Positions 8,388 through 17,429 of a stretch of 64,000 nucleotides of DNA are shown one piece after another. This stretch comes from Nocardia macrotermitis (GTDB lineage Bacteria; Actinomycetota; Actinomycetes; Mycobacteriales; Mycobacteriaceae): positions 372,001-436,000 of the forward strand of contig NZ_WEGK01000005.1 in the NCBI RefSeq assembly GCF_009604405.1, read 5' to 3'. Position numbers and translations under genes: made by a program. The number at the start of each line of letters is the position of its first letter. The stretch's first letter is position 1. Under the pieces are notes generated by a model that did not search any database, had not been told where the DNA came from, and worked only from the letters and a program-made list of their open reading frames with translations.

Positions 8388-9599
8388 GTGAGTTCCCGTC
8401 TGATGAGCGGCGAGCCCCAGGAACGCGATCGTCTCCGGGTCGCGATGATGACTCGTGAATATCCGCCCGAGGTGTACGGCGGTGCGGGTGTGCACGTCAC
8501 CCAGCTGACCGCGAAGCTGCGGAGACTGTGCGATGTGACCGTGCACTGTATGGGTGTCGCGCGCAACGACGCGGTGGTGCACCAACCCGACCCCATGCTG
8601 TACGCGGCGAATTCCGCGTTGCAGATGATGTCGGCGCAACTGCGCATGGCCGATGCCGCCGACGGCGTCGACGTGGTGCACTCGCACACCTGGTACACCG
8701 GCCTGGCCGGACATCTTGCCGCGGCGCTGTACGGGATTCCGCACGTGCTGACCGCGCATTCGCTCGAACCGCGTCGCCCCTGGAAGGCCGAACAACTCGG
8801 CGGCGGATACCGGTTGTCCTCGTGGTCCGAACGCAATGCGATGGAGTACGCCGACGCGATCATCGCCGTCAGCGCGGGTATGCGACGCGATGTGCTGGAC
8901 GCCTATCCGGCCATCGATCCGGACCGGGTTCACGTGGTGCACAACGGAATCGACGCGCAGGTGTGGCATCCGGGCGGCCCGGTGTCCGAGGCTCGCGACG
9001 TACTCGACGAGTTGGGGGTGCGCAAGGACCGGCCGATCGTCTCGTTCGTCGGGCGGATCACCCGGCAGAAGGGCGTCGGGCATCTGCTCGCGGCCGCACG
9101 GGATTTCGATCCGGGGATCCAGCTCGTGCTGTGCGCCGGGGCGCCCGATACGCCGCAGCTCGAGGCAGAGGTGTCGGCGGCGGTGGCGGAGTTGGCGCGG
9201 CGTCGCGGGGACGTGTTCTGGGTGCGCGAGATGCTGCCGACCGAACAGGTGCGTCAGATTCTCGCGGCCTCTGCGGTTTTCGTGTGCCCGTCGGTGTACG
9301 AGCCGCTCGGGATCGTGAATCTGGAGGCGATGGCATGCGGTACCGCGGTCGTCGCGTCGGATGTGGGCGGGATTCCGGAGGTGGTCGGCGAGGCCACGGG
9401 GCGGCTGGTGCACTACGACAGCGAGACGCCCGCGGAGTTCGAACGCGGTCTGGCCGATGCGGTGAACGCGGTGGCCGGGAATGCCGAACTGGCCGCAGCC
9501 CTGGGTCTCGCCGGACGTGAGCGGGCCATCGCGGAATTCGACTGGACGCAGGTCGCCGAACGCACCGTGCGGCTGTACGAACACATCCGCAAGGGCTGA
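8388..9599 (+). CDS. glgM: ADP-glucose-using GT4 glycosyltransferase GlgM (GlgA-type)
   Basis: 403 aa GT4 family enzyme. In mycobacteria the orthologue Rv1212c uses ADP-glucose from GlgC and glucose-1-phosphate to make maltose-1-phosphate for alpha-glucan, and older annotation calls it glycogen synthase. Visible are the N-terminal glycine-rich acceptor region REYPPEVYGGAGVHV (about 24-38), HSHTWYTG, VVHNGID, and the C-terminal donor motif PSVYEPLGIVNLEAMACGTAVVAS (EX7E). The start is uncertain: GTG 8388, ATG 8403 or a later in-frame ATG. Confidence 0.9.
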   Translation: MSSRLMSGEPQERDRLRVAMMTREYPPEVYGGAGVHVTQLTAKLRRLCDVTVHCMGVARNDAVVHQPDPMLYAANSALQMMSAQLRMADAADGVDVVHSHTWYTGLAGHLAAALYGIPHVLTAHSLEPRRPWKAEQLGGGYRLSSWSERNAMEYADAIIAVSAGMRRDVLDAYPAIDPDRVHVVHNGIDAQVWHPGGPVSEARDVLDELGVRKDRPIVSFVGRITRQKGVGHLLAAARDFDPGIQLVLCAGAPDTPQLEAEVSAAVAELARRRGDVFWVREMLPTEQVRQILAASAVFVCPSVYEPLGIVNLEAMACGTAVVASDVGGIPEVVGEATGRLVHYDSETPAEFERGLADAVNAVAGNAELAAALGLAGRERAIAEFDWTQVAERTVRLYEHIRKG

Positions 9600-9606
9600 T
9601 CGCACC

Positions 9607-9632
9607 GAATACCTTGCTGTGCAAAGGTATTC
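9607..9632. terminator. Hairpin between convergent glgM and rRNA methyltransferase genes
   Basis: Perfect 9-bp inverted repeat GAATACCTT (9607-9615) / AAGGTATTC (9624-9632), directly after the glgM stop. Likely bidirectional terminator. Confidence 0.45.
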
Positions 9633-9668
9633 ACCGGTGCGGCGGTGCTCACCGGTTAGGGGTGAGGC

Positions 9669-10520
9669 TCAGGCCCGGCCGAAGGTCGAGACCGTCACCG
9701 AGGCGGTCACCGGAACCACCTCCGGCAGCGCCGCGATCCGCTCGGCGCGCTGTTCCGCGGCGTGATGGGCCGAGGGGCCCATGGCGGCGACATTCGCGAT
9801 GTCGGTGTGGGTGAGTGTCATCGGGTACTCCACGACGTCGCGGTCGCGCAGCACGAAATGCGCGGACATCGTCTCGGTGAGACGATCGTCCTTGGCGGTG
9901 TCCACGCCGATCATGGCCAGCGGCTCGATCAGCTCGGACAGGTGTCGCGGCGTCGGGGTCACCACCGTGATCAGACCGGCGGGCGAGAGCACCCGGGCGA
10001 TCTCGCCGGCGTTGCGGGGCGCGAACACCGACAGCACGTGATCGATCCGGCCGTCCCCGATCGGCAGGCCGCGCCAGGCGTCGGCGAGGATCGACGCGGC
10101 CCGCGGATGTGCGCGAGCGCCGCGCCGGGCTGCGGGCTTGGACACGTCCAAGGCGATCCCGTTCGCATCCGGCGCGGCGTCCAATGCCGCGGCGAGGTAG
10201 TACCCGGTACCGGCACCGATCTCGAGTATCGAGAACGGCGTCGGTGGAGTGTCCCGATGCACGCCGTCGGCCACCGCCTCGGCGATGGGTGCGAAATGGC
10301 GCGCATCCTGAAAGGCGGCCCGTGCGTCGAGCATGGCCGCGGTATCGCCGGACATTTTCGTCGACGCACCCGTCAGCAGGCTGACATATCCCTGCCGGGC
10401 GATATCGAAACCGTGTCCGCGCGCGCAGAACAATGAACGACCGCGGACAGCCAGGACGTCACCGCATTCGGGACAGGCCAGCAAGAACGCGACCGTGGCG
10501 AGTTGTACCGCCGGATTCAC
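9669..10520 (-). CDS. 23S rRNA (guanine-N1)-methyltransferase, RlmA family
   Basis: 283 aa. An N-terminal zinc ribbon (CPEC about 16-19, CARGH about 32-36) precedes a Rossmann methyltransferase with motif I LEIGAGTGYYL (about 99-109), as in RlmA(I)/RlmA(II)/TlrB enzymes that methylate G745 or G748 of 23S rRNA. TlrB-type members give resistance to tylosin-like macrolides; sequence alone does not settle which base is modified or whether resistance results. The GTG start abuts a GAGGAG site unusually closely. The DUF3117 gene ends 21 nt upstream on the same strand. Confidence 0.8.
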   Translation of the reverse strand: MNPAVQLATVAFLLACPECGDVLAVRGRSLFCARGHGFDIARQGYVSLLTGASTKMSGDTAAMLDARAAFQDARHFAPIAEAVADGVHRDTPPTPFSILEIGAGTGYYLAAALDAAPDANGIALDVSKPAARRGARAHPRAASILADAWRGLPIGDGRIDHVLSVFAPRNAGEIARVLSPAGLITVVTPTPRHLSELIEPLAMIGVDTAKDDRLTETMSAHFVLRDRDVVEYPMTLTHTDIANVAAMGPSAHHAAEQRAERIAALPEVVPVTASVTVSTFGRA

Positions 10521-10541
10521 CTCCTCGGGCGAATCGAGCGA

Positions 10542-10709
10542 CTAACTCGTGACTTGGGTGAGCTCTTTGCCCAGAGCCGCCGCCTCATCGGGCGTGAGCT
10601 CGACGACCAAACGCCCGCCACCCTCGAGTGGAACCCGCATGACGATTCCACGCCCTTCCTTGGTTGCCTCGAGGGGACCATCCCCGGTGCGGGGCTTCAT
10701 GGCCGCCAT
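10542..10709 (-). CDS. DUF3117 small conserved protein (Rv1211-like)
   Basis: 55 aa, almost all conserved across actinobacteria: MAAMKPRTGDGPLEATKEGR then a short strand-rich region and ELTPDEAAALG. The ATG at 10709 has GGAGG upstream; longer upstream readings lack support. Function is not established. The same neighbour (tag) is present in mycobacteria. Confidence 0.85.
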   Translation of the reverse strand: MAAMKPRTGDGPLEATKEGRGIVMRVPLEGGGRLVVELTPDEAAALGKELTQVTS

Positions 10710-10890
10710 CCTCTGCTCCCTCCAGATCCGCGCGGTCTTCTGCGCACTTTCTTGGAACTCGTTGTTGTCACCAACAGGTAGCCCGCCGAAGCGGCGATCG
10801 CCGCGCCGAGGGGCTACACCAGGCCCATTCTTCCCTATTGCGGAACTGGGCGGGTACCGGAGTTCCAAAACCGACCAGCCGGGCGTGTAC

Positions 10891-11466
10891 TCACGCGTGC
10901 GCGTCGACCCAGCAATCGGCCAGATGATCGTTCACCATTCCGGTCGCCTGCATCAGGGCATATGCCGTCGTCGGACCGACGAAGCGGAACCCGCGTCGCT
11001 TGAGTTCCTTTGCGAGAGCGGTCGATTCGGATGTGACGGCGGGCACATCGGATAGTGTTCGCGGCCGGGCGTGTGGCCTCGGGGCGAACGACCAGATCAA
11101 CTTGTCCAGACTAGTGTCCAGCTCACGGGCAACTTTTGCGTTCCCGATACACGACACGACCTTGGCGCGATTGCGCACGATGCCCGGATCGGCCATCAGC
11201 CGCTCGACGTCCGCGTCGTCGAATTCGGCGACCCGCTCGATCGAGAACCCGGCGAAGGCCGATCGGAAGGCCGGACGCTTGCGCAGGATCGTGATCCAGG
11301 ACAGCCCCGATTGGAACGCCTCCAGGCTCATCCGCTCGAACAGCGCGTCGTCGCCGTGCAGCGGCCGACCCCACTCCTGGTCGTGATAGTCCCGGTAGAG
11401 CTGCGAGGATTCGGCCCAGCCACAGCGCACCCGGCCGTCGGGGGTGGCGGGTCCGTCGGCACTCAC
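10891..11466 (-). CDS. tag: DNA-3-methyladenine glycosylase I
   Basis: 191 aa base-excision repair enzyme removing N3-methyladenine from alkylated DNA. Typical Tag features: RCGWAESSQLYRDYHDQEWGRP near the N-terminus (Cys zinc ligand, Trp), LEAFQSGLSWITIL with the helix-hairpin-helix-like fold, and the zinc-binding end GMVNDHLADCW (His, Cys). GTG at 11466 overlaps the stop of the DivIVA-domain gene (GTGA), so the two are translationally coupled. Confidence 0.92.
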   Translation of the reverse strand: MSADGPATPDGRVRCGWAESSQLYRDYHDQEWGRPLHGDDALFERMSLEAFQSGLSWITILRKRPAFRSAFAGFSIERVAEFDDADVERLMADPGIVRNRAKVVSCIGNAKVARELDTSLDKLIWSFAPRPHARPRTLSDVPAVTSESTALAKELKRRGFRFVGPTTAYALMQATGMVNDHLADCWVDAHA

Positions 11467-12188
11467 AGCTGCCCCGGTGCGGTCGGTCCGGGCTGGGTGG
11501 GCCAGGCGACGGGCTGCTGCGGAGCCTGGACAGGGGTCGGGCCGACCGGTGGTAGCGAGAGGCTGCCGGTCGAGGGGGCGGGCGGCGGCTCCCAGGGTCC
11601 GGTTTCGGAGGGGTTGTGCCAGGGGATCTGACCGGACGGGTTGCCGGGCGTGTCGGTGGCGGGGGTGTAACCGGAGGTGAGTCCGGCCAGGGACGATTGC
11701 ATTCCGTCGATGCGGCCGGGCGTGTCGCCGGAGGTTCCGGTGTTCTGTTCGGGTGACGCGGTGCCCTGGCCGTTGCCTGGGCGTTCGAGAGGTGCGCCGG
11801 ACGGTGGCAGGTCGAGGGCGGGGTGGCCGCCGGTCCAGGCGCCGGGGATCACGCCGGGGCCGGTCTGCTCCACCGGATCGGTGGTCCTGGCGTGCTGCGG
11901 TGTCTCGCCGCGCGACTGGGCCAGTTGGGTTTCGAGCTCATCGATGCGGGCCGCGAGCCGGGCCAGCGCCCAATCCACCTCGCCCGCTTTGTAACCCCGG
12001 AAAACCTGCTGGAAGCGCAGATCCCGCACATCGGCGCCGCTGATGTCGTGGGCGGGCAGCACGGTCTCGGTCGTCCCCTCGGGCAGCGGACCCAGCTCCT
12101 CCGCGCGACCGAACACCGCGCTCGCGACCAGGAACAGCAGCGCGGCGACCAATCCGACGATCAGCACGTACAGCAGCATCGTGAGCAT
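11463..12188 (-). CDS. DivIVA-domain membrane protein (Rv1209-like)
   Basis: About 241 aa. An N-terminal transmembrane helix (MLLYVLIVGLVAALLFLVASAVFG) is followed by a short DivIVA-type motif DVRDLRFQQVFRGYKAGEVDWALARL and a coiled-coil stretch (ARIDELETQLAQ), then a long Pro/Gly/Thr-rich C-terminal tail. It is probably a minor cell-pole or septum protein (inference from the domain). Start could be 12212 (GTG), 12188 or 12179; none has a strong ribosome site, and the helix starts at once in all. Confidence 0.7.
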   Translation of the reverse strand: MLTMLLYVLIVGLVAALLFLVASAVFGRAEELGPLPEGTTETVLPAHDISGADVRDLRFQQVFRGYKAGEVDWALARLAARIDELETQLAQSRGETPQHARTTDPVEQTGPGVIPGAWTGGHPALDLPPSGAPLERPGNGQGTASPEQNTGTSGDTPGRIDGMQSSLAGLTSGYTPATDTPGNPSGQIPWHNPSETGPWEPPPAPSTGSLSLPPVGPTPVQAPQQPVAWPTQPGPTAPGQL

Positions 12189-12287
12189 GCGTTCGAGAAT
12201 AGGGGGCGGCACCGACAGGGGCGACGCTGCCGTCGAAGGCGTCGCCCCGCAACGGGTGCGGATCGCGCCGGGACGCGAACCGCCGGT

Positions 12288-12476
12288 TCATCTTTCGCCG
12301 GTGCGCCGGAAACAGAACGCGGACGCGGCCAGGTACTGCCGACAGCCGCCGCCGTGCCCGGCGTGTACGGCCAGGATGAATCGCGCCAGCTCGTCGGTGA
12401 GTTCGACGGGCTCGTGCGAGCAGTTGCGGCTGTTCATCAACCACATGTCCCGGGTGCCGGAAGATGGTGTGTGCAT
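12288..12476 (-). CDS. Small Cys/His-containing hypothetical protein
   Basis: 62 aa from ATG 12476, which has a strong GGAGG nine nt upstream; the longer frame to 12506 is not needed. An acidic helix ELTDELARFILAVHAGHG is followed by CRQYLAASAFCF, giving His, His and two Cys. No family is recognised. It is divergent from the helix-turn-helix/TPR regulator and could be regulated by it (inference). Confidence 0.55.
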   Translation of the reverse strand: MHTPSSGTRDMWLMNSRNCSHEPVELTDELARFILAVHAGHGGGCRQYLAASAFCFRRTGER

Positions 12477-12690
12477 GGGAGATACCTCCTGGGCGAGCGG
12501 ATGCACCCGGCGCCGGGAACGGGCTCGACGACGTCCGCGTGCCTTCCTGGGTACGCATACCGCCGCCGTCGTTCCGCCGTGGTCTCAGGATCGCCGCCAC
12601 GGTGCGCGATGACTCCGGCTGTGGGGTGACGCTCGACGCCGGGTGCCCCATCTACTTTCGTCGTTTCCGTACCGATGCGAAATCGCGCAG

Positions 12691-12770
12691 TGTTGGCGTT
12701 GGTGTTGGCCTACTGTTGGCACGAAGGTTCGAAACACAGAATTAACAAGTACTCACAACAGGACTCACAA
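12691..12770 (+). promoter_or_regulatory. Helically phased direct repeats before the TPR regulator gene
   Basis: TGTTGGC occurs at 12691-12697, 12703-12709 and 12714-12720 (offsets 12 and 11 bp). ACTCACAA occurs at 12751-12758 and 12763-12770 (offset 12), touching the start codon. Repeats one helical turn apart suggest cooperative regulator binding, probably autoregulation by the downstream gene (inference). Confidence 0.45.
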
Positions 12771-14056
12771 TGGTGTTGGGTCGGCCGTGGACCGGATTCG
12801 AAGCGGTGGCGCTGCAGGAGGCTACGCGAAAGTCCGTGCGGGAGTTCGCAGCTCACCTCGGTATCGAGATGACGACGGTGGCCAATTGGCGTGCCGGTTT
12901 GAGCGCGGTCACCCCGCGTCCGCTCACCCAGGAACTGCTCGACACCCTGCTGGTGCAGGTCGGGCCGGAGGTGCGAGAGCGGTTCGAGCAGATCCTCGTC
13001 GAGGGCGAGGCCGCGCTCGGCGCACGCCGGTTGCCCGCGCGCCGAGCCACCGCGCCCGCCGCCCCGGTCGCGAGTTACGACGCGACGCTGTTCGCACGAT
13101 TGGACGACGCCCGCGCGCTCGTGGACCGCACCGTGGCCGCCTGCACGGTCGGACCGGTGATGGTGGATCTGATGGAGGAGCGGGCCGCCGGCCGCGTCCT
13201 GGCCTACACCCGCACCCCGCCCGCGCAGGTGCTGGCCACGGTGCTGCCGGACGTGCTGGAAGTCCAGGCCGTCGCGACGCAGCGGCAGCCCGCGGCCATC
13301 CAGTCCCGGCTCTCGGAGGTCACCGCGGTGCTGGGCCTGCTGATCGCGGACGCGCTGATGAAACTCGGCCAGATCGAACGGGCGAACTTCTGGTACGGCA
13401 CCGCGCGCATGGCCGCCGACGACACCGCCAACCTGCGGTTGCGGGCACGGGTGCGGGCCCAGCACGCGATGCTGCCGTACTACTACGGCAGTCCGGAGCA
13501 GGCCGTCGTACTGGCCCGGGCCGCGCAGGCGCAACTACCCGAAATCGCCGATGACGCAACGGCTCTGGCCGCGGCGGCCGAGGCGCGGGCGCTTGCCCGG
13601 CTGGGTGATTCCGCGGGCGCGGATCTGGCGTTGAACCGGGCGGTGCACCGGACCGTCGAACTCGGCGACACTCCCACCGACGAGGCGTTCCGATTCGGTG
13701 AAAAGCGTTTGCTGCTCTATCAATCCGGCATTCTGACCAATCTGGGGCGCACCGACGCCGCGCGGCGGGTGCAGGAGCAGGCGTTGCAGCTGTATCGGAT
13801 GAGTCCGGGCGTGGTGGTCGATCCCGCGCTCATCGAGCTGGACACCGCGATCGGTTACGCCCTCGACGGCGCGGTGGACGAGGCGTGCGAGCTGGCCGCG
13901 CAGGTGCTGACCACGTTGCCGCCCGAGCATCGGACCACGATCGTGGTGCGGCGCGCGGCCGCGGTGGTGGACGCGATCGGGGATCGGGGGCGCGGGCGGC
14001 GGCGGGTGGAGGAATTGCGGCATCTGGTTGCGGCTGGCACGGAGGCGGCGCGATGA
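12770..14056 (+). CDS. Helix-turn-helix regulator with TPR-like helical domain
   Basis: 428 aa. The N-terminal helix-turn-helix (about 10-50, EATRKSVREFAAHLGIEMTTVANWRAG) is followed by a long all-helical region with TPR-like Ala/Leu pattern (LARAAQAQLPEIADDATALAAAAEARALARLGD). Such actinobacterial regulators often control small neighbouring operons, but the signal is unknown. Its stop overlaps the start of the phosphotransferase gene (ATGA at 14053), so they form one operon. Phased direct repeats occupy its promoter. Confidence 0.8.
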   Translation: MVLGRPWTGFEAVALQEATRKSVREFAAHLGIEMTTVANWRAGLSAVTPRPLTQELLDTLLVQVGPEVRERFEQILVEGEAALGARRLPARRATAPAAPVASYDATLFARLDDARALVDRTVAACTVGPVMVDLMEERAAGRVLAYTRTPPAQVLATVLPDVLEVQAVATQRQPAAIQSRLSEVTAVLGLLIADALMKLGQIERANFWYGTARMAADDTANLRLRARVRAQHAMLPYYYGSPEQAVVLARAAQAQLPEIADDATALAAAAEARALARLGDSAGADLALNRAVHRTVELGDTPTDEAFRFGEKRLLLYQSGILTNLGRTDAARRVQEQALQLYRMSPGVVVDPALIELDTAIGYALDGAVDEACELAAQVLTTLPPEHRTTIVVRRAAAVVDAIGDRGRGRRRVEELRHLVAAGTEAAR

Positions 14057-14979
14057 TCACGACATTCGAGCCCGTCGAGCCGGTCGCGGCCCCGGGGTTC
14101 ACTCCGGAACGGACCCTGGCGATCCTCGACATCGCTTGTCGTGCGGTCGGTCTGGACCACACGGGCGCGCAGTTGCTGCGGCATCACACCAATGCGGTGT
14201 ACCGGTTGGTGAGCGCGCCGGTGGTGGTGAAGATCGATCGGCCGCATCAGGGGGCGACCGCGGTCGATGTCGTCGCGCTGGTGCGCTGGTTGCGGGCTCG
14301 GCAGGTGTCGGTGGTGGGGTTGGCGTCGGTGCGGCAGCCGATGGAGATCGACGGTTGTGTGGTCACCTTCTGGCAGTATCTGCCGCAGTATCGGGAGATC
14401 ATCGCGCCGGATCTCGCCGAGCCGCTGTCGATGCTGCATTCGCTGCGCACCCGGCCGCCGCAGTGGTTGCCCGCCCGGCACCTGGCCGGAACCTTCACCC
14501 GGATCGCGAGATCCATTGCGGCGAGCCGGATTCTGACTCCCGAGCATCGCGCACTGCTGCGGGCCGAACGCGCGCGGTTGGCCGCGCGTGCCGCCGAGGT
14601 CACCTTCGTGCTGCCGCCGGGCCTCATCCACGGGGACGCGCATCACCGGAACATGCTGTGGGACAACGAAACCGATCGTGCCGTGCTCTGCGACTGGGAG
14701 AGTGTGGCGTACGGCCACCCCGAATGGGATCTGGTCACCCTCGAGGTGCACTGCCGCCGCTTCGCCCATCCCGCGGTCGAATACGAGAAGTTCTGTCACG
14801 CCTACGGTTTCGACATCCGGACCTGGTCCGGCTACCCGTGGCTGCGTGACCTCCGAGAACTTCGCATGATCACCACCAACGCGTACAAGTCCGCCCCCGG
14901 CACCCCGTGTGCGCGAGAGGTCCTGCGCCGCATAGACGCCCTTCGTGCGGGCACGGCGTCCCGCTGGAACATCCTGTAG
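14053..14979 (+). CDS. APH-like phosphotransferase
   Basis: 308 aa kinase-fold protein of the aminoglycoside/choline/homoserine kinase group. Catalytic loop PGLIHGDAHHRNML (about 194-207; HGDxHxxN) and metal-binding DWE (about 216-218) are present; an N-lobe Lys in VVVKIDRP (about 58) is the ATP-contacting residue. The substrate is unknown and resistance should not be assumed. ATG 14053 follows a GGAGG inside the upstream gene and overlaps its stop. Confidence 0.8.
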   Translation: MITTFEPVEPVAAPGFTPERTLAILDIACRAVGLDHTGAQLLRHHTNAVYRLVSAPVVVKIDRPHQGATAVDVVALVRWLRARQVSVVGLASVRQPMEIDGCVVTFWQYLPQYREIIAPDLAEPLSMLHSLRTRPPQWLPARHLAGTFTRIARSIAASRILTPEHRALLRAERARLAARAAEVTFVLPPGLIHGDAHHRNMLWDNETDRAVLCDWESVAYGHPEWDLVTLEVHCRRFAHPAVEYEKFCHAYGFDIRTWSGYPWLRDLRELRMITTNAYKSAPGTPCAREVLRRIDALRAGTASRWNIL

Positions 14980-15052
14980 CGCAGGGCCTTTCGCGGACCT
15001 GCCGCGCCGAACTCGCCCGGGGGCGTGCAGAAGCCCGGAGTGGCGGGAGAAC

Positions 15053-16189
15053 TCAGAGATGCCGGGTGGTGTCGATACCCAGCGACATGCCCGCCAGACC
15101 GCGGCGACGGACGGCGAGTTTGTCGGCGATGGCGTGCAGGGCCTGGGCGGCCGGGTTCTCGGGGGCGCTCAGGACGATGGGGGTGCCGTCGTCGCCCGCC
15201 TCGCGGAGTTCCTGGGTGATCGGAATCTGGCCCAGCAGTGGGACATTCGCGCCGACGGCCTGGGTGAGGCGATCGGCGACGTCCTGGCCGCCACCGGAGC
15301 CGTACAGGTCCATGCGGGAGCCGTCGGGCAGGTCCAGCCAGGACATGTTCTCCACCACGCCCGCGATGCGCTGCCGGGTCTGCAGGGCGATCGCCCCGGC
15401 CCGCTCGGCGACCTCCGCGGCGGCCGGTTGCGGCGTGGTCACCACCAGGATCTCGGCGTTCGGGATGAGCTGGGCGATGGAGATCGCGACGTCGCCGGTG
15501 CCGGGCGGCAGATCCAGCAGCAGGATGTCCAGATCGCCCCAGAACACGTCGGCGAGGAACTGTTGCAACGCGCGGTGCAGCATCGGGCCGCGCCACACCA
15601 CGGGCGTATTGCCCTGGGTGAACATGGCGATCGAGATGACCTTCACGTCGTGTGAGATCGGCGGCATGATCATCCGCTCGACCTGGGTGGGCCGCTGATC
15701 GGTGCCGAGCATGCGGGGCACCGAATGGCCGTAGATGTCGGCGTCCAGGACGCCGACCGACAGTCCGCGGGCGGCCAGCGCCGCCGCGAGATTCACTGTG
15801 ACACTGGACTTTCCGACACCGCCCTTACCGGAGGCGACCGCGTAGACGCGGGTCAGCGAACCCGGCTGGGCGAACGGGATGACCGGTTCGGCGGCGTCGC
15901 CGCGCAACTGCTTGCGCAGTTCGGTGCGCTGCTCGTCGTTCATCACGTCGAGTTCCACGGTGACCGCGCCCGCACCGGGCACATCGGCGATCGCCCGCGA
16001 CACCCGATCACTGATCTCGGTACGCATCGGGCAGGCGGCCGTGGTCAGGTAGATCCCGACGTCGATGGTGCCGTCGGCCGCAACCCGAACCCCCTTGACC
16101 ATGCCCAGCTCGGTGATCGGCTTGCGAATCTCCGGGTCGATCACCTTCGCGAGCGCGCCCCGCACATCCGATTCCGTAACCACAGACAT
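15053..16189 (-). CDS. mrp: Mrp/NBP35-type iron-sulfur cluster carrier ATPase
   Basis: 378 aa from ATG 16189. A DUF59/MIP18-like N-terminal domain (about 1-95, VIDPEIRKPITELGMVKGV) precedes a deviant Walker A P-loop YAVASGKGGVGKSSV and ILLLDLPPGTGD (Walker B, switch), characteristic of ApbC/Mrp. It is expected to carry or insert Fe-S clusters in the cytoplasm. Longer upstream readings in this frame are low-complexity and rejected. It corresponds to Rv1229c. Confidence 0.93.
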   Translation of the reverse strand: MSVVTESDVRGALAKVIDPEIRKPITELGMVKGVRVAADGTIDVGIYLTTAACPMRTEISDRVSRAIADVPGAGAVTVELDVMNDEQRTELRKQLRGDAAEPVIPFAQPGSLTRVYAVASGKGGVGKSSVTVNLAAALAARGLSVGVLDADIYGHSVPRMLGTDQRPTQVERMIMPPISHDVKVISIAMFTQGNTPVVWRGPMLHRALQQFLADVFWGDLDILLLDLPPGTGDVAISIAQLIPNAEILVVTTPQPAAAEVAERAGAIALQTRQRIAGVVENMSWLDLPDGSRMDLYGSGGGQDVADRLTQAVGANVPLLGQIPITQELREAGDDGTPIVLSAPENPAAQALHAIADKLAVRRRGLAGMSLGIDTTRHL

Positions 16190-16211
16190 AACGCCGAGTC
16201 TAGCTGTGCGG

Positions 16212-16269
16212 TTTTCGGCTCCCGTTCCGCTCCGGCGGGTGCCGCATTTTCGGCCCCGGCTCCGCTCCG
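16212..16269. repeat. 35-bp-offset direct repeat upstream of mrp
   Basis: A 23-nt segment starting TTTTCGGC at 16212 is repeated at 16247 with 20 of 23 matches. It lies in the 282-bp gap between mrp and the transglycosylase gene, which otherwise shows no gene. Confidence 0.4.
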
Positions 16270-16471
16270 AAGGGGGCGTGGCCGGTGTTGGGCACTCGTT
16301 CCTCATATCCGCCACGTGGCCGATCGGTGGGACGTGCGGCGGCTTGCGGTCCTCGACCTGCGTATACGACACGTGTCCGAACCGACGAGACGGCCTCGAA
16401 CTCTGCGGTGGCCGTGAACTTCGTTGCCGGCCTTCGCTTCCCGGAGCTGTGGATGGGACTCGTCGGCCGTG

Positions 16472-17317
16472 TCAGATGGTGGGCAGGTCGGCTGCGTGGG
16501 GGGTGACGCCGGTGCGGTAGGCGGTTTCCCAGGCCATGACGTTGGCGACGTAGGCCATGGAGTTGTTGTAGCGCATGATGGCTCGGGACTGCTGGGACAG
16601 GTCGCGCATGTCCAGGCCGCCTTCGCAGAGGTACTTGCCCGCGGTGAGGGAGGCGTCGTAGATGTTCTGCGGATCGGAGACGCCGATGCCGCGGCCGTCG
16701 CCCGCGTACTTGCGGTAGGTCTCGGGCAGGAACTGCATGGGGCCGACCGCGCGGGCGTAACTCGTCATCCCGTCGAGAGCGCCGCCGTCGGTCTCCGGGA
16801 CGACGTTGTTGCCGTAGAGGCTGCCGTCCAGCACCGGGCCGTAGATCGGCTCGAGCGGATTGCCGTCGGCGTCGAGCTTGCCGTACGCCTGATGCGACTC
16901 GATCTGACCGATACCGGCCAGCATCGACCACGGCATATGGCAGTCGGGCTGCTCCTGCGCGAGGATCTTCTCCGCGTTCTGGTAGGCGGCGTAGGCCACG
17001 CCCGGCATACCCAGCGGACCGGCCGGGGCCTGCGCCTCGGCCCGATTCTGCGGCAGCGCAACCGATTCCACGACCGGCGGCCCGGAATGCTTTGCCATGT
17101 GCATGGTTTCGTCGGAGACCGTGGCCGCGGCGGCGGCCTGGGCCTGCTGCGTGCCCGCTTCGTGCTTGGCCGCGGACAGGGCCGTGAACTCGCCGGTGTT
17201 CAACTCGGAGGCGGAGGCGGTGCTGACGGTGACGACCCCCGCGGGGACGAGACCGGCCAGTGCGATAACGGATCCGCGCCGGAAAACGGGCTCCGGCTGC
17301 TTTCGGTGACGTCCCAC
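16472..17317 (-). CDS. Lytic transglycosylase, MltB/SLT_2-like, exported (short paralogue)
   Basis: 281 aa from GTG 17317 (GGAGGG upstream); the longer frame is Arg/Pro-rich shadow translation. A signal-type N-terminus (RRGSVIALAGLVPAGVVTVSTASAS) precedes a goose-lysozyme-like catalytic domain: IGQIESHQA with the catalytic Glu, AVGPMQFLPETY, NIYDASLTAGKYLC, and AIMRYNNSMAYVANVM. It cleaves peptidoglycan glycan strands outside the membrane. The adjacent gene encodes a longer paralogue. Confidence 0.85.
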   Translation of the reverse strand: MGRHRKQPEPVFRRGSVIALAGLVPAGVVTVSTASASELNTGEFTALSAAKHEAGTQQAQAAAAATVSDETMHMAKHSGPPVVESVALPQNRAEAQAPAGPLGMPGVAYAAYQNAEKILAQEQPDCHMPWSMLAGIGQIESHQAYGKLDADGNPLEPIYGPVLDGSLYGNNVVPETDGGALDGMTSYARAVGPMQFLPETYRKYAGDGRGIGVSDPQNIYDASLTAGKYLCEGGLDMRDLSQQSRAIMRYNNSMAYVANVMAWETAYRTGVTPHAADLPTI

Positions 17318-17429
17318 GGTGCGCGGACCCTCCAATGCTCGCTGTGAGCTTTGCGTGACACAACGATTGAAGGTTACCGCATCCGAGACCTTTTCGTTAC
17401 CCCTTCGTGATGCCTTTCCCGGTTTAGCG

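Noticed and set aside
14053..14979. Aminoglycoside resistance gene
   Set aside because: The kinase fold is clear but sequence does not indicate an aminoglycoside substrate; such proteins are mostly of other function.
16200..17363. 387-aa minus-strand frame over the transglycosylase
   Set aside because: Out of frame with the conserved catalytic domain; Arg/Gly-rich shadow.
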